NCBI GenBank assembly: GCA_963848355.1
Contig: CAWKDG010000002.1
Coordinates: 434,001 to 498,000, forward strand
DNA length: 64,000 nt
Source: CAWKDG01 sp963848355
Lineage (GTDB): Bacteria > Actinomycetota > Acidimicrobiia > Acidimicrobiales > UBA8190
Direction: 5' to 3'
Of this stretch, positions 43,425 to 51,040 are shown piece after piece. How positions within the stretch are numbered: position 1 is the stretch's first letter; each line of letters begins with the position of its first letter. The position numbers and the translations under genes are program-made. The notes below the pieces were generated by a model. The model made no database searches and had not been told where the DNA came from. It saw nothing but the letters and a program-made list of their open reading frames with translations.

Positions 43425-44291
43425 ATGATGGATCTCGGCCCGGTGGGAGTGTGGTGGAGCGGTACGTGGCGCCCCGGTGACGACTCCTCGGTGGACGTGG
43501 CCGCCGAGTTGGAGGATCTCGGGTATACGGCTCTGTGGTCCTCGGGCGGGTTCGAACCCGGTCTGGCGACGCGGTTCGGGCGCCTGCTGGCGACCACCAC
43601 ACGGGTATTGGTGGCGAGCGGCATCGTGAGCATCTGGGTGACGCCTCCCGACGACATGTCCCGCAGTGTGGCCGAGCTCGATGCCCGGTACCCGGGGCGC
43701 TTCGTTCTCGGCCTCGGTGCCAGCCACGCACCCGTCGTCGCCGACTACAACCGCCCCTTCTCGCACATGGTGGAGTACCTCGACGGTCTGGACGCAGCCG
43801 GCGTGGTGACGAAGGACCGCCGGATGCTGGCCGCTCTCGGGCCGCGCATGCTGGAGCTGGCCGGGCGCCGATCGGCGGGAGCGCACCCGTATTTCGTTCC
43901 CGTCGAGCACACCGCCCGAGCTCGTCAGATCCTCGGGGAAGGTCCGATTCTCGCTCCCGAGATGACCGTGGTCCTCGAACGGGACGCCGCTGAGGCGCGG
44001 GCGGTGGCCCGGACCTTCACCGCCGGCTACCTGACGCTGCCCAACTACAGCAACAACCTCCGCACCCTCGGGTTCGACGAGCAGGATGTCGCCGGCGGGG
44101 GAAGTGACCGTCTCGTCGACGCCGTCGTGGCGTGGGGGGACGCCGCCACCGTGGCCGGGCGGGTGCAGGCCCACCTGGACGCTGGTGCCGACCACATCTG
44201 CGTCCAGGTCGTCTCCGCCGGACACGAGGCGTTCCCCCTGGCCGAGTACCGCGAGCTGGCGTCGGCTCTGCCGGGCCGTGGGGGTCGTTGA
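43425..44291 (+). CDS. luciferase-like (LLM class) F420/flavin-dependent oxidoreductase
   Basis: 288 aa TIM-barrel protein. DVAAELEDLGYTALWSSGGF, TTTRVLVASGIVSIWVTPPD, ELDARYPGRFVLGLGASHAP and AARTFTAGYLTLPNYSNNLR-like segments match the actinomycete TIGR03620-type LLM group that probably uses F420. The substrate cannot be deduced. Start ATG at 43425 or 43428, with no clear ribosome binding site. It is divergent from the ArsR operon. Confidence 0.82.
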   Translation: MMDLGPVGVWWSGTWRPGDDSSVDVAAELEDLGYTALWSSGGFEPGLATRFGRLLATTTRVLVASGIVSIWVTPPDDMSRSVAELDARYPGRFVLGLGASHAPVVADYNRPFSHMVEYLDGLDAAGVVTKDRRMLAALGPRMLELAGRRSAGAHPYFVPVEHTARARQILGEGPILAPEMTVVLERDAAEARAVARTFTAGYLTLPNYSNNLRTLGFDEQDVAGGGSDRLVDAVVAWGDAATVAGRVQAHLDAGADHICVQVVSAGHEAFPLAEYRELASALPGRGGR

Positions 44292-44317
44292 CAGAGCTCC
44301 GATGCCGGACGTACGAT

Positions 44318-44350
44318 CCGATAGATCGGACACAATGTCCGATTGATCGG
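44318..44350. promoter_or_regulatory. 33-bp symmetric operator in front of the P450-TetR operon
   Basis: The inner arms ATCGGACA and TGTCCGAT (44325-44332 and 44336-44343) are perfect around CAA. The outer arms CCGAT (44318-44322) and ATCGG (44346-44350) share the same centre. The right end touches the GGAGGA ribosome binding site (44349-44354) of the P450 gene. This is the expected position for a TetR dimer or dimer pair, and a TetR gene is the next gene but one. Confidence 0.65.
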
Positions 44351-44363
44351 AGGACTCGTCCGG

Positions 44364-45602
44364 ATGAGCGGAAGCGACATCGATTTCGGCGACATCGATC
44401 TGACCGACTCGAAGGCCTTCGTGTCCCGGGTCCCGCACGAGTGGTTTACGTTCCTCCGCAAGAACGCCCCCGTCTGGTGGCACGAAGAGGCCGACGGGCC
44501 CGGGTTCTGGGCCGTGACCGGGTACGAGGACTGCAACACCGTGAACCGTGACTACGCGCTCTTCTCCTCACACGCCAAAGGCACGTTCCTGTGGGACATG
44601 GACGAGGAGCAGTTGGTCCAGCAGCAGCTCGTGATGCTGAACATGGATCCGCCCATCCACACCCGCTATCGGCGCCTGGTGAACAAGGGCTTCACCCCCC
44701 GAGTGGTCAACCAGCTCCATGACCGCATCCATGCCGCCGCCGACGCCATCATCGACGACGTCATCGAACAGGGCCACGCCGACTTCGTGACCCAGATCTC
44801 GGCCGAGCTTCCCCTGGTGGTCATTGCCGAGCTGCTGGGCGTGCCCAACGAGGACCGGCACAGGATGTTCGACTGGTCGAACCAGATGATCGGGAACGAG
44901 GACCCCGAGTACCAGGACGCCGAGGACATCGCCCAGGTCGCCTCCATGGAGCTCTACGCCTACGCGTCGCAGCTCTTCGCCACCAAGCGGATCGATCCGC
45001 AAGAGGACCTGATGAGCGTGCTGACCGGGGTGGAGATCGAGGGCGAGAAGCTCTCCGACTTCGAGCTGGAGCTGTTCTTCCTCCTCCTGACGGTGGCCGG
45101 CAACGAGACGACCCGCAACCTGATCTCCGGGGCCATGGTGGCGTTCTTCGACAATCCCGATCAGTGGGAGCTGTTGCGCAAGGACCGGTCGCTGCTCCCG
45201 TCGGCCATCGAGGAGATGCTGCGCTACGTGACACCGGTGATGAACTTCCGGCGTCAGTCCACGTCCGACACCGAGCTCAGCGGGCAGGCCATCAAGGCCG
45301 ACGAGAAGGTGGTCTTCTTCCATGTCTCGGCCAACAGGGACGAGACCGTGTTCGGGGACCCCCAGCGCTTCGACATCACCCGCCATCCCAATCCGCACAT
45401 CGCCTTCGGGGGCGGGGGGCCTCACTTCTGCCTCGGTGCCAACCTGGCCCGGATGGAAATCCGGGTCATGTTCGAGCACCTCCTCGATCGCGTCCCCGAC
45501 ATCCACCTCGACGGCCAGGTCGAGCGGCTGCAATCCTCGTTCATCAACGGGGTGAAGCACATCCCGGTCGCCTTCGCCCCCGGTCCCCGCGTGGGTACCT
45601 GA
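44364..45602 (+). CDS. cytochrome P450
   Basis: 412 aa soluble bacterial P450. The I-helix is LLTVAGNETTRNLISGAMVA (oxygen-activation Thr in GNETT). The K-helix ExxR is EEMLRYVTPV. The haem-binding loop is FGGGGPHFCLGANLARME with ligand Cys about residue 356. The N-terminal layout and FRRQSTSDTELSGQAIK resemble the CYP125/CYP124/CYP142 group that hydroxylates sterol or terpenoid side chains, but the substrate is inference. The start ATG is 10 bp after GGAGGA. Electron partners are not in the window. Confidence 0.92.
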   Translation: MSGSDIDFGDIDLTDSKAFVSRVPHEWFTFLRKNAPVWWHEEADGPGFWAVTGYEDCNTVNRDYALFSSHAKGTFLWDMDEEQLVQQQLVMLNMDPPIHTRYRRLVNKGFTPRVVNQLHDRIHAAADAIIDDVIEQGHADFVTQISAELPLVVIAELLGVPNEDRHRMFDWSNQMIGNEDPEYQDAEDIAQVASMELYAYASQLFATKRIDPQEDLMSVLTGVEIEGEKLSDFELELFFLLLTVAGNETTRNLISGAMVAFFDNPDQWELLRKDRSLLPSAIEEMLRYVTPVMNFRRQSTSDTELSGQAIKADEKVVFFHVSANRDETVFGDPQRFDITRHPNPHIAFGGGGPHFCLGANLARMEIRVMFEHLLDRVPDIHLDGQVERLQSSFINGVKHIPVAFAPGPRVGT

Positions 45603-45603
45603 G

Positions 45604-46221
45604 ATGGCCCGCCAGACCTCGGAGGACCTGAGGGAGGTCATCAGGGACTTCCGCCGTGATCAGGTCATCGACGTGGCCCGACGCCTCTTCGGCGCCCGGG
45701 GCACCACCGAGGTGTCGATGGACGAGATCGCCTCCGAAGCCGGCGTGGCCCGATCGACGATCTACGTGTACTTCGCCAACCGCGACGAGCTGTTGCGCGC
45801 CTGCCTGACCCGCATGCACGACCACCTCGTGAAGGCCGTCAGCGAGATGTGGGACCTCGAGGACTCCCCCATCGACCGGCTGCGCGTCCTGATCCTCGGG
45901 CTCTTCGAGCAGCTGGACGAGAACCCTGCCTTCGTCCGGCTGGCACTGGCCGCTTTCGAGACGATCACCCCGAGCGGCGCCGTCATCGGGTCCGAGCTCT
46001 CCATGATCGGGCTCGACATGGTGGGGCGGATCAGGGAGCTCTTCGAACAAGGCGTGGCCGTCGGAGCCTTCCGGCCCAGGGATCCGGACCGGGCCATCGC
46101 GTTGGTCGGACAACAGATCTACGGGGCGATGTCGGTCCGGGCCGCCGACCCCCTGCCACGGCCGCGGGACGAGGCCGCTTCCGAGATCTGCGACTTCCTG
46201 CTGCGGGGCCTCACCCGGTAG
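45604..46221 (+). CDS. TetR-family transcriptional regulator of the P450 operon
   Basis: 205 aa. The HTH is VIDVARRLFGARGTTEVSMD, EIASEAGVARSTIYVYFANR. The variable C-terminal ligand domain follows. The ATG comes one base after the P450 stop, so the two are translationally linked. The 33-bp inverted repeat before the P450 is the obvious candidate operator. Ligand unknown, perhaps the P450 substrate. Confidence 0.88.
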   Translation: MARQTSEDLREVIRDFRRDQVIDVARRLFGARGTTEVSMDEIASEAGVARSTIYVYFANRDELLRACLTRMHDHLVKAVSEMWDLEDSPIDRLRVLILGLFEQLDENPAFVRLALAAFETITPSGAVIGSELSMIGLDMVGRIRELFEQGVAVGAFRPRDPDRAIALVGQQIYGAMSVRAADPLPRPRDEAASEICDFLLRGLTR

Positions 46222-46248
46222 GTCGCCGTCGGCGGCGGGGGCGAGACG

Positions 46249-47421
46249 TCACCGCACCGGCTCGGATTCCACCCCGAAGCGTTCCTGGTAGGCGAGACAC
46301 CGTGCGCGCAGGGCGCCGGCGTCGAGCCCGGTATCGGCGAAGCGGTAGCGGTCGCCACCTCCGTCACCGGGGTTGCCGGCCAGGAACGTCCGCATCCGTC
46401 TCTCGGCCTCGGGGGTGAGCTCCCGACCGAGCGCACCGTAGAGCCGTCGGATGGTGGCGAGAGGGTCGGCGCAGAACGCGGCGAACTGGACGTCGACGAC
46501 CTGGCCGGGCGGAAAGGTGTGGCGGTCGCGGGCCGCCATGCTCCGGTCCAGTCCGACGAGGATGTCGTCGGCGTAGCCGTCGGCGACCTCGGGGATCGAG
46601 ATCTCGTCGCTGGCCAACCCGCGCAGGTGGGCGGCCAGGGCGCTCACCGAGGCGATGACCTTGAGCGGATCACGGTGCGTCTGGACGACGACGGCGTCGG
46701 GGTACTCGGCCGCCAGGGCGTCGAGATGCCAGAGGTGGGCGGGGGACTTGAGGAGCCACTGCGCGGTCGGGAGCCGCGACTGCAGATGCTGGAGGTAGCG
46801 GCGGTGCCAGCGGTAGGCGGAGGCCATGTCCGCCTCGTGGAGCAGCCAGTGGTTGTAGGTCGGCAACCGGTACTGCGTCTGGAACATCATGCTGCGGAAG
46901 TCGCCGGCGGTGATGCGGACGCACTCCTGGGCCAGATGCGCACCGAGAGGGTGGAACCTCGTGAACCCGGGGAGGAGGGTGTCGACCATGTCGAGCGTCG
47001 CCTGGACCTCGGCGATGCGGGGATCGGTCCCGTAGGTCTCCGCTTCCGGTGGCGGGACGGGCAGATCCACCTCCCAGGTGAGAGGGGCGCGCAGGGCCGG
47101 GTCCTGGGCGAGGAGGTCGAAGAGGATGGTGGTACCCGTGCGGGGTTGTCCGACGATGACGATGGGCCGCTCGACGAGGCCGTCGGCCACCTCGGGGTGG
47201 TCACGCCGCCACGCGGTGATGGCCAGGCGGGTGGCCAGATAGTTGACGACCTCGGTGGCGGCGATCTCGACGCCGATCTCGTGGAGTCGGGCTTCGTGGC
47301 GGAGACCGTCGAGCAGGAGGTCGAGGCCCTCCTGCCATCCGGGCTCGCCGAAGTCCTCCTCCCCGGTGCGGGCCATGGCCTGCTCCACCAGTGAGCTGCC
47401 ATCGAATCGGTCGGTGTCCAT
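46249..47421 (-). CDS. sulfotransferase family protein (Stf-like)
   Basis: 390 aa. The 5'-phosphosulfate-binding loop is PIVIVGQPRTGTTILFDLLA. The 3'-phosphate-binding region is VVVQTHRDPLKVIASVSALA. LLKSPAHLWHLDAL lies between them. The family in actinomycetes transfers sulfate from PAPS to lipids, carbohydrates or unknown acceptors. No signal or membrane segment. The ATG is 26 bp from the divergent kinase start, so regulatory space is very short. Confidence 0.85.
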   Translation of the reverse strand: MDTDRFDGSSLVEQAMARTGEEDFGEPGWQEGLDLLLDGLRHEARLHEIGVEIAATEVVNYLATRLAITAWRRDHPEVADGLVERPIVIVGQPRTGTTILFDLLAQDPALRAPLTWEVDLPVPPPEAETYGTDPRIAEVQATLDMVDTLLPGFTRFHPLGAHLAQECVRITAGDFRSMMFQTQYRLPTYNHWLLHEADMASAYRWHRRYLQHLQSRLPTAQWLLKSPAHLWHLDALAAEYPDAVVVQTHRDPLKVIASVSALAAHLRGLASDEISIPEVADGYADDILVGLDRSMAARDRHTFPPGQVVDVQFAAFCADPLATIRRLYGALGRELTPEAERRMRTFLAGNPGDGGGDRYRFADTGLDAGALRARCLAYQERFGVESEPVR

Positions 47422-47447
47422 CAGCGCGGACTATAGGGTCGGACGCG

Positions 47448-48395
47448 ATGCAGACCACGACCGGGGCGAGTCATCCCTTGCGCGACCCGCGGGTGGTGGG
47501 CGGCATCGAGGAGGCGGTGACGTCGCACCTTGGTCGACAGTGGCGCTCGGAGATGTTCACCGACCTCGACGATCTGGCCTCGCATCCCTGCGGGATCCTG
47601 CGCGGGCCGGGCCTGTCGGTGTTCGCCAAACTCAACACCGAGAGAAGCGGACCGGCCATGTTCGACGCCGAGCTTCAGGGACTCGCCCTCTTGTCGCGGC
47701 TCGCCGGCGTCGCCACCCCCGCTGTCGTCGGGACCGGCATGGTCCGGGTCTCCCCTGGCGTCGTCTTCGTCGTGGAGGCCCTCGCCGGTCGTGGCCGTGG
47801 TGAGAGGACCCCCGAGGACTGGTGCTCGATCGGGACCACCCTCGCCGCCGTGCACGCCGTGCAGGGGGAACAGTTCGGCCTGGAGGCCTTCGACGGTTTC
47901 TACGGTCCACTCCCCCAGGACAACCGACCCACGGGCGGCGGCTGGGCCGAGTTCTACGCCGAGCGCCGCCTCCGTCCACGCCTGCGCGACGCCGTCGACG
48001 CCGGGTACCTGCCCGCCGAGTTGGCAGCCCGGGTCGAGGGAGTGCTCGGGCGACTGGAACACCTGTGCGGCCCCGATCCCCTGCCCACCTTGTTGCACGG
48101 TGACGCGCAGCAGAACAATTTCGTCAGCACCGACACCGGAGCGGTGATCGTCGACGCGGCACCGTATTTCGGGCATCCCGAGATGGACCTGGCCCTCGTC
48201 GACTACTTCGAGCCGGCATCCGATGCACTGTTCGACGGATACCGGGCGGACCGGACCATCGACGACGGCTTCACCGAACGCCGCGATCTGTGGCGCTTGC
48301 ACGCGTACCTCGCCGGCATCGCCGTGGCCGGCGACAGTGCCTTCGGACGTCTTTTCCTGGCCCGGCTGGCGGCGGCGCTCGATACCTACCGGTAG
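47448..48395 (+). CDS. fructosamine kinase/aminoglycoside phosphotransferase-like protein
   Basis: 315 aa. LPTLLHGDAQQNNFVSTDTG holds the catalytic Asp of the APH-type kinase fold, and VIVDAAPYFGHPEMDLALVD the metal-binding Asp. The SVFAKLN segment gives the ATP-contacting Lys. The GHPEMDLAL pattern fits fructosamine kinases, which phosphorylate glycated amines to start their removal. Substrate is unproven. Confidence 0.8.
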   Translation: MQTTTGASHPLRDPRVVGGIEEAVTSHLGRQWRSEMFTDLDDLASHPCGILRGPGLSVFAKLNTERSGPAMFDAELQGLALLSRLAGVATPAVVGTGMVRVSPGVVFVVEALAGRGRGERTPEDWCSIGTTLAAVHAVQGEQFGLEAFDGFYGPLPQDNRPTGGGWAEFYAERRLRPRLRDAVDAGYLPAELAARVEGVLGRLEHLCGPDPLPTLLHGDAQQNNFVSTDTGAVIVDAAPYFGHPEMDLALVDYFEPASDALFDGYRADRTIDDGFTERRDLWRLHAYLAGIAVAGDSAFGRLFLARLAAALDTYR

Positions 48396-48413
48396 TCGAC
48401 GAGAACGGCGGAA

Positions 48414-48737
48414 TCAGATCGAGTCATCCATTCCCCTGATCACGGCGTCGAGCAGTCCGGGGAATTTCTCGTCGAGCTCGGCGCGGCGGAGGGTGGCCAG
48501 CTTGCGCTGACCCTCGTGGCGGGTCCGGATGAGCCCCGCGTCACGCAGGACCGACAGGTGGTGCGAGGTCGTCGATTTGGCCATGCCGAAACCGGCCCGC
48601 TCACCGAGCACGGCACACGCCAGTTCGGTGCCGCCGTCCAACGCCGCCACCATCCGCAGGCGGGAGGGGTCCGCCAAGGCGTGCATCACCGACGCCAGGT
48701 CGAGCTCGTCTGCCTGGAGCTCGGTTCGTTCACGCAC
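48414..48737 (-). CDS. ArsR-family repressor next to an MFS exporter
   Basis: 107 aa. LDLASVMHALADPSRLRMVA, MAKSTTSHHLSVLRDAGLIR and RHEGQRKLATLRRAELDEKF form the winged helix. One cysteine only, so metal sensing is unlikely. GTG start at 48737 with AGAGGAGG upstream. It is divergent from the MFS gene; an inverted repeat lies between them at 48818-48843. Confidence 0.87.
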   Translation of the reverse strand: MRERTELQADELDLASVMHALADPSRLRMVAALDGGTELACAVLGERAGFGMAKSTTSHHLSVLRDAGLIRTRHEGQRKLATLRRAELDEKFPGLLDAVIRGMDDSI

Positions 48738-48817
48738 TGTCCACCTCCTCTGCCGGTCTGGCGGATTCCAACTGAGTCTCTCCGGTGCCGGGAATACCTG
48801 CCCGGACTTCTTCGTTC

Positions 48818-48843
48818 GATAGTTCTATAAACGTCGAACTATC
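48818..48843. promoter_or_regulatory. inverted repeat between ArsR and MFS genes
   Basis: GATAGTTC (48818-48825) and GAACTATC (48836-48843) are perfect 8-bp arms around a 10-bp spacer that contains TATAAA, a good -10-like element toward the MFS gene. This suits an ArsR operator occluding the exporter promoter. Binding is inferred. Confidence 0.6.
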
Positions 48844-48877
48844 TCGCCGGATTCCCAGCCGGTGAAAGGTGCGAACC

Positions 48878-50423
48878 ATGACGCTCACCGCAGTCCCCCC
48901 CGGCTCCCACCCAGAGCCCCAGCCCAGCGGCACCGACCTACGACCCCCGCCGCTGGAAGGCGCTCCCGATCGTCCTTTCGGCCACCTTCATGTCGCTCTT
49001 CGACATCTTCGTGGTCAACGTGGCCGCTCCCAGTATCCAGCACGATCTCCATGCGTCCTCGTCCATCCTCGAGATGGTCGTGGCTGGATACTCGTTCAGC
49101 TACGCCGCCGGCCTCGTTACCGGTGCCCGCCTGGGTGACCTGGTCGGGCGCCGCCGGATGTTCGCCATCGGGCTCGGCATCTTCGCCGTCGCCTCCCTGG
49201 TCGCCGGCATCTCGCCCGACAGCGTGGTCCTGGTGGCCGCCCGGCTGGCCCAGGGCTTCGGCGCCGCCGCCATGATCCCGCAGGTCCTCGCCCTCCTGAC
49301 GGCCAACTTCTCGCCCGAGGAACGCCCGAGGGTGTTCTCGCTCTTCGGCGTGACGGTCGGCCTGGGGACGGTGGCGGGCCAGATCCTTGGCGGCGTCCTC
49401 CTCCACCTCGACATCCTCGGCTGGGGCTGGCGGCCGATCTTCCTCGTGAACGTCCCCATCGGCATCGCCGCCATCATCCTCGCCCGCCGGCTCATCCCCG
49501 AGTCCCGGCCCGACAAGGCCGACCGCCTCGACCCGCTCGGCGTCGTGCTCCTCACGGCCGGCGTGGGCGCCATCACCGCCCCACTCGTCCTCGGGCAGGC
49601 CGAGCACTGGCCACTGTGGACCTGGATCTCCTTCGGAGCCGGCTCCGCCCTGATCGCCGCGTTCGTGTGGTGGGAGAGTCGCCTCGGTGCCCGCGGCGGC
49701 CACCCACTGCTCCCTCTAAGCCTCTTCGAGCACCGGGCCTTCAACAGCGGGCTGCTGGTGAACCTGGGCTTCTTCAGCTTCTTCGGCAGCGTGCTGCTCA
49801 CCCTCACGCTCTTCCTGCAAGAGGGACTGCACTACTCACCGATGCGCGCTGGTCTCACCTTCGCCCCCCTCGGCGTGGCCTTCGCCCTCTCGTCGCTCAA
49901 GGGCCGCAGCCTGCACGCCCGGTACGGCAGGGACATCATCTCGGTCGGCGCGGCGACGGCACTGCTCGGCGTGATCGGCCTGGCCGTCGTGGTGACGGTC
50001 TCGGGCCTGTCCGCCAACTCGCTCGAGCTCTCTCCGGTGCTCGCCATGATCGGCATCGGCAACGGCCTGGTCATCCCCCTCATCGTCCAGGGGGTGCTGC
50101 AGAGCGTGCCCTCGCACCGCACCGGGGCGGCATCGGGCATGCTGACGACGACGCAGCAGTTCTCCATGACGCTCGGCATCGCCGCCGTAGGGACGCTCTT
50201 CTTCGCCCGTGAGGCGAGCGCCGGCATCGTCTCCGCCCTGCAGTTCGGGCTCTACGCCGACATCGCCCTGGTGGCCTTCGCCCTCGTCATGACCCTGTTT
50301 CTCCCCCGCACCGCCACGACCCGTCCTGCCGCCGCACTAGCCCGGGTCGAATCCCGGCTGGTCACCTCGCCGGGTACGACAACGCCCTTTCGGCAGGCGG
50401 AGGAACTCGACAAGGTCGGCTAG
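48878..50423 (+). CDS. DHA2-type MFS exporter, apparent +1 frameshift near the start
   Basis: The transporter frame is open from about 48882 to 50423 and encodes 14 hydrophobic segments (MSLFDIFVVNVAAPSIQ at the first, ARLGDLVGRRRMFAIG as motif A, RLAQGFGAAAMIPQV). It has no start codon before ATG 48990, which lies inside helix 1. The natural start, ATG at 48878 with AAAGG upstream, is in another frame. Removing one C from the run at 48895-48901 joins them and yields a normal N-terminus ending TYDPRRWKALPIVLSATF. So the gene is frameshifted, phase-variable, or the base is a sequencing error. It is probably a drug efflux pump controlled by the divergent ArsR. Confidence 0.8.
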
Positions 50424-50440
50424 GTCCGTTGGCGACATCT

Positions 50441-50456
50441 CCAGCAATCACGCTGG
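50441..50456 (+). terminator. weak hairpin after the MFS gene
   Basis: CCAGC-AATCAC-GCTGG lies about 20 bp after the MFS stop. Short stem, no T tract. Low confidence. Confidence 0.25.
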
Positions 50457-50516
50457 CGAAGACCCAGTGAAAGGAGAGGCGTTCGGTAGCCGGAGCGAGG
50501 CGCCTAGGTTGAGAAT

Positions 50517-50873
50517 ATGGGCTTGGACTGGGAACAGACAAACATTGACGCACGAGATCCGGCTGCTCTGGGACGTTGGTGGCAGGAGGCACTCGGATGG
50601 GTTGTCGTGAATGACGATCCGGAAGAGTTTGAGATTCGACCAGCGCCAGACCGATTCCCTGGGTTGCTCTTCGGCGCCGTCCCCGAGCCCAAGACGCTTA
50701 AGAACCGACTCCACCTCGACTTCCGACCTGACGACAGGGACAGAGAGGTTGAGCGGATGCTCGCACTTGGAGCTACCCGGGCGGATGTCAGTCAGGGCGA
50801 GGAGTCATGGGTTGTTCTGGCTGATCCAGAGGGCAACGAGTTCTGCATACTCAGCTCCCGCCGTCGGAGCTGA
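50517..50873 (+). CDS. VOC (glyoxalase/bleomycin-resistance fold) protein
   Basis: 118 aa. The start WEQTNIDARDPAALGRWWQE, middle RLHLDFRPDDRDREVERMLA and end WVVLADPEGNEFCIL are standard for single VOC proteins (glyoxalase-like domain). Role unknown. The gene and its flanks (about 50430-51000) have noticeably lower GC and more A/T-ending codons than neighbours, so recent acquisition is possible. Confidence 0.8.
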   Translation: MGLDWEQTNIDARDPAALGRWWQEALGWVVVNDDPEEFEIRPAPDRFPGLLFGAVPEPKTLKNRLHLDFRPDDRDREVERMLALGATRADVSQGEESWVVLADPEGNEFCILSSRRRS

Positions 50874-51040
50874 CAGTGCTTAGTGCCTGATCTGCAACCC
50901 CTCCGGTTATCAGTTCCGACGGTCCACTGCCCGAGCAGATCGAGGGCTCTGGTCACCCTTGGCCGGATCGCGAGAGGAAGAGTGCTGCCCGAGGCTCCCT
51001 CTGGCGCGCATTACCGAGAGTCATCGGGCGCTACTTCACG

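Noticed and set aside
43548..43559. GGGTTCGAACCC, which resembles a tRNA T-loop
   Set aside because: It lies inside the LLM oxidoreductase gene (SSGGFEPGL), and no acceptor stem, anticodon arm or CCA end can be built around it.
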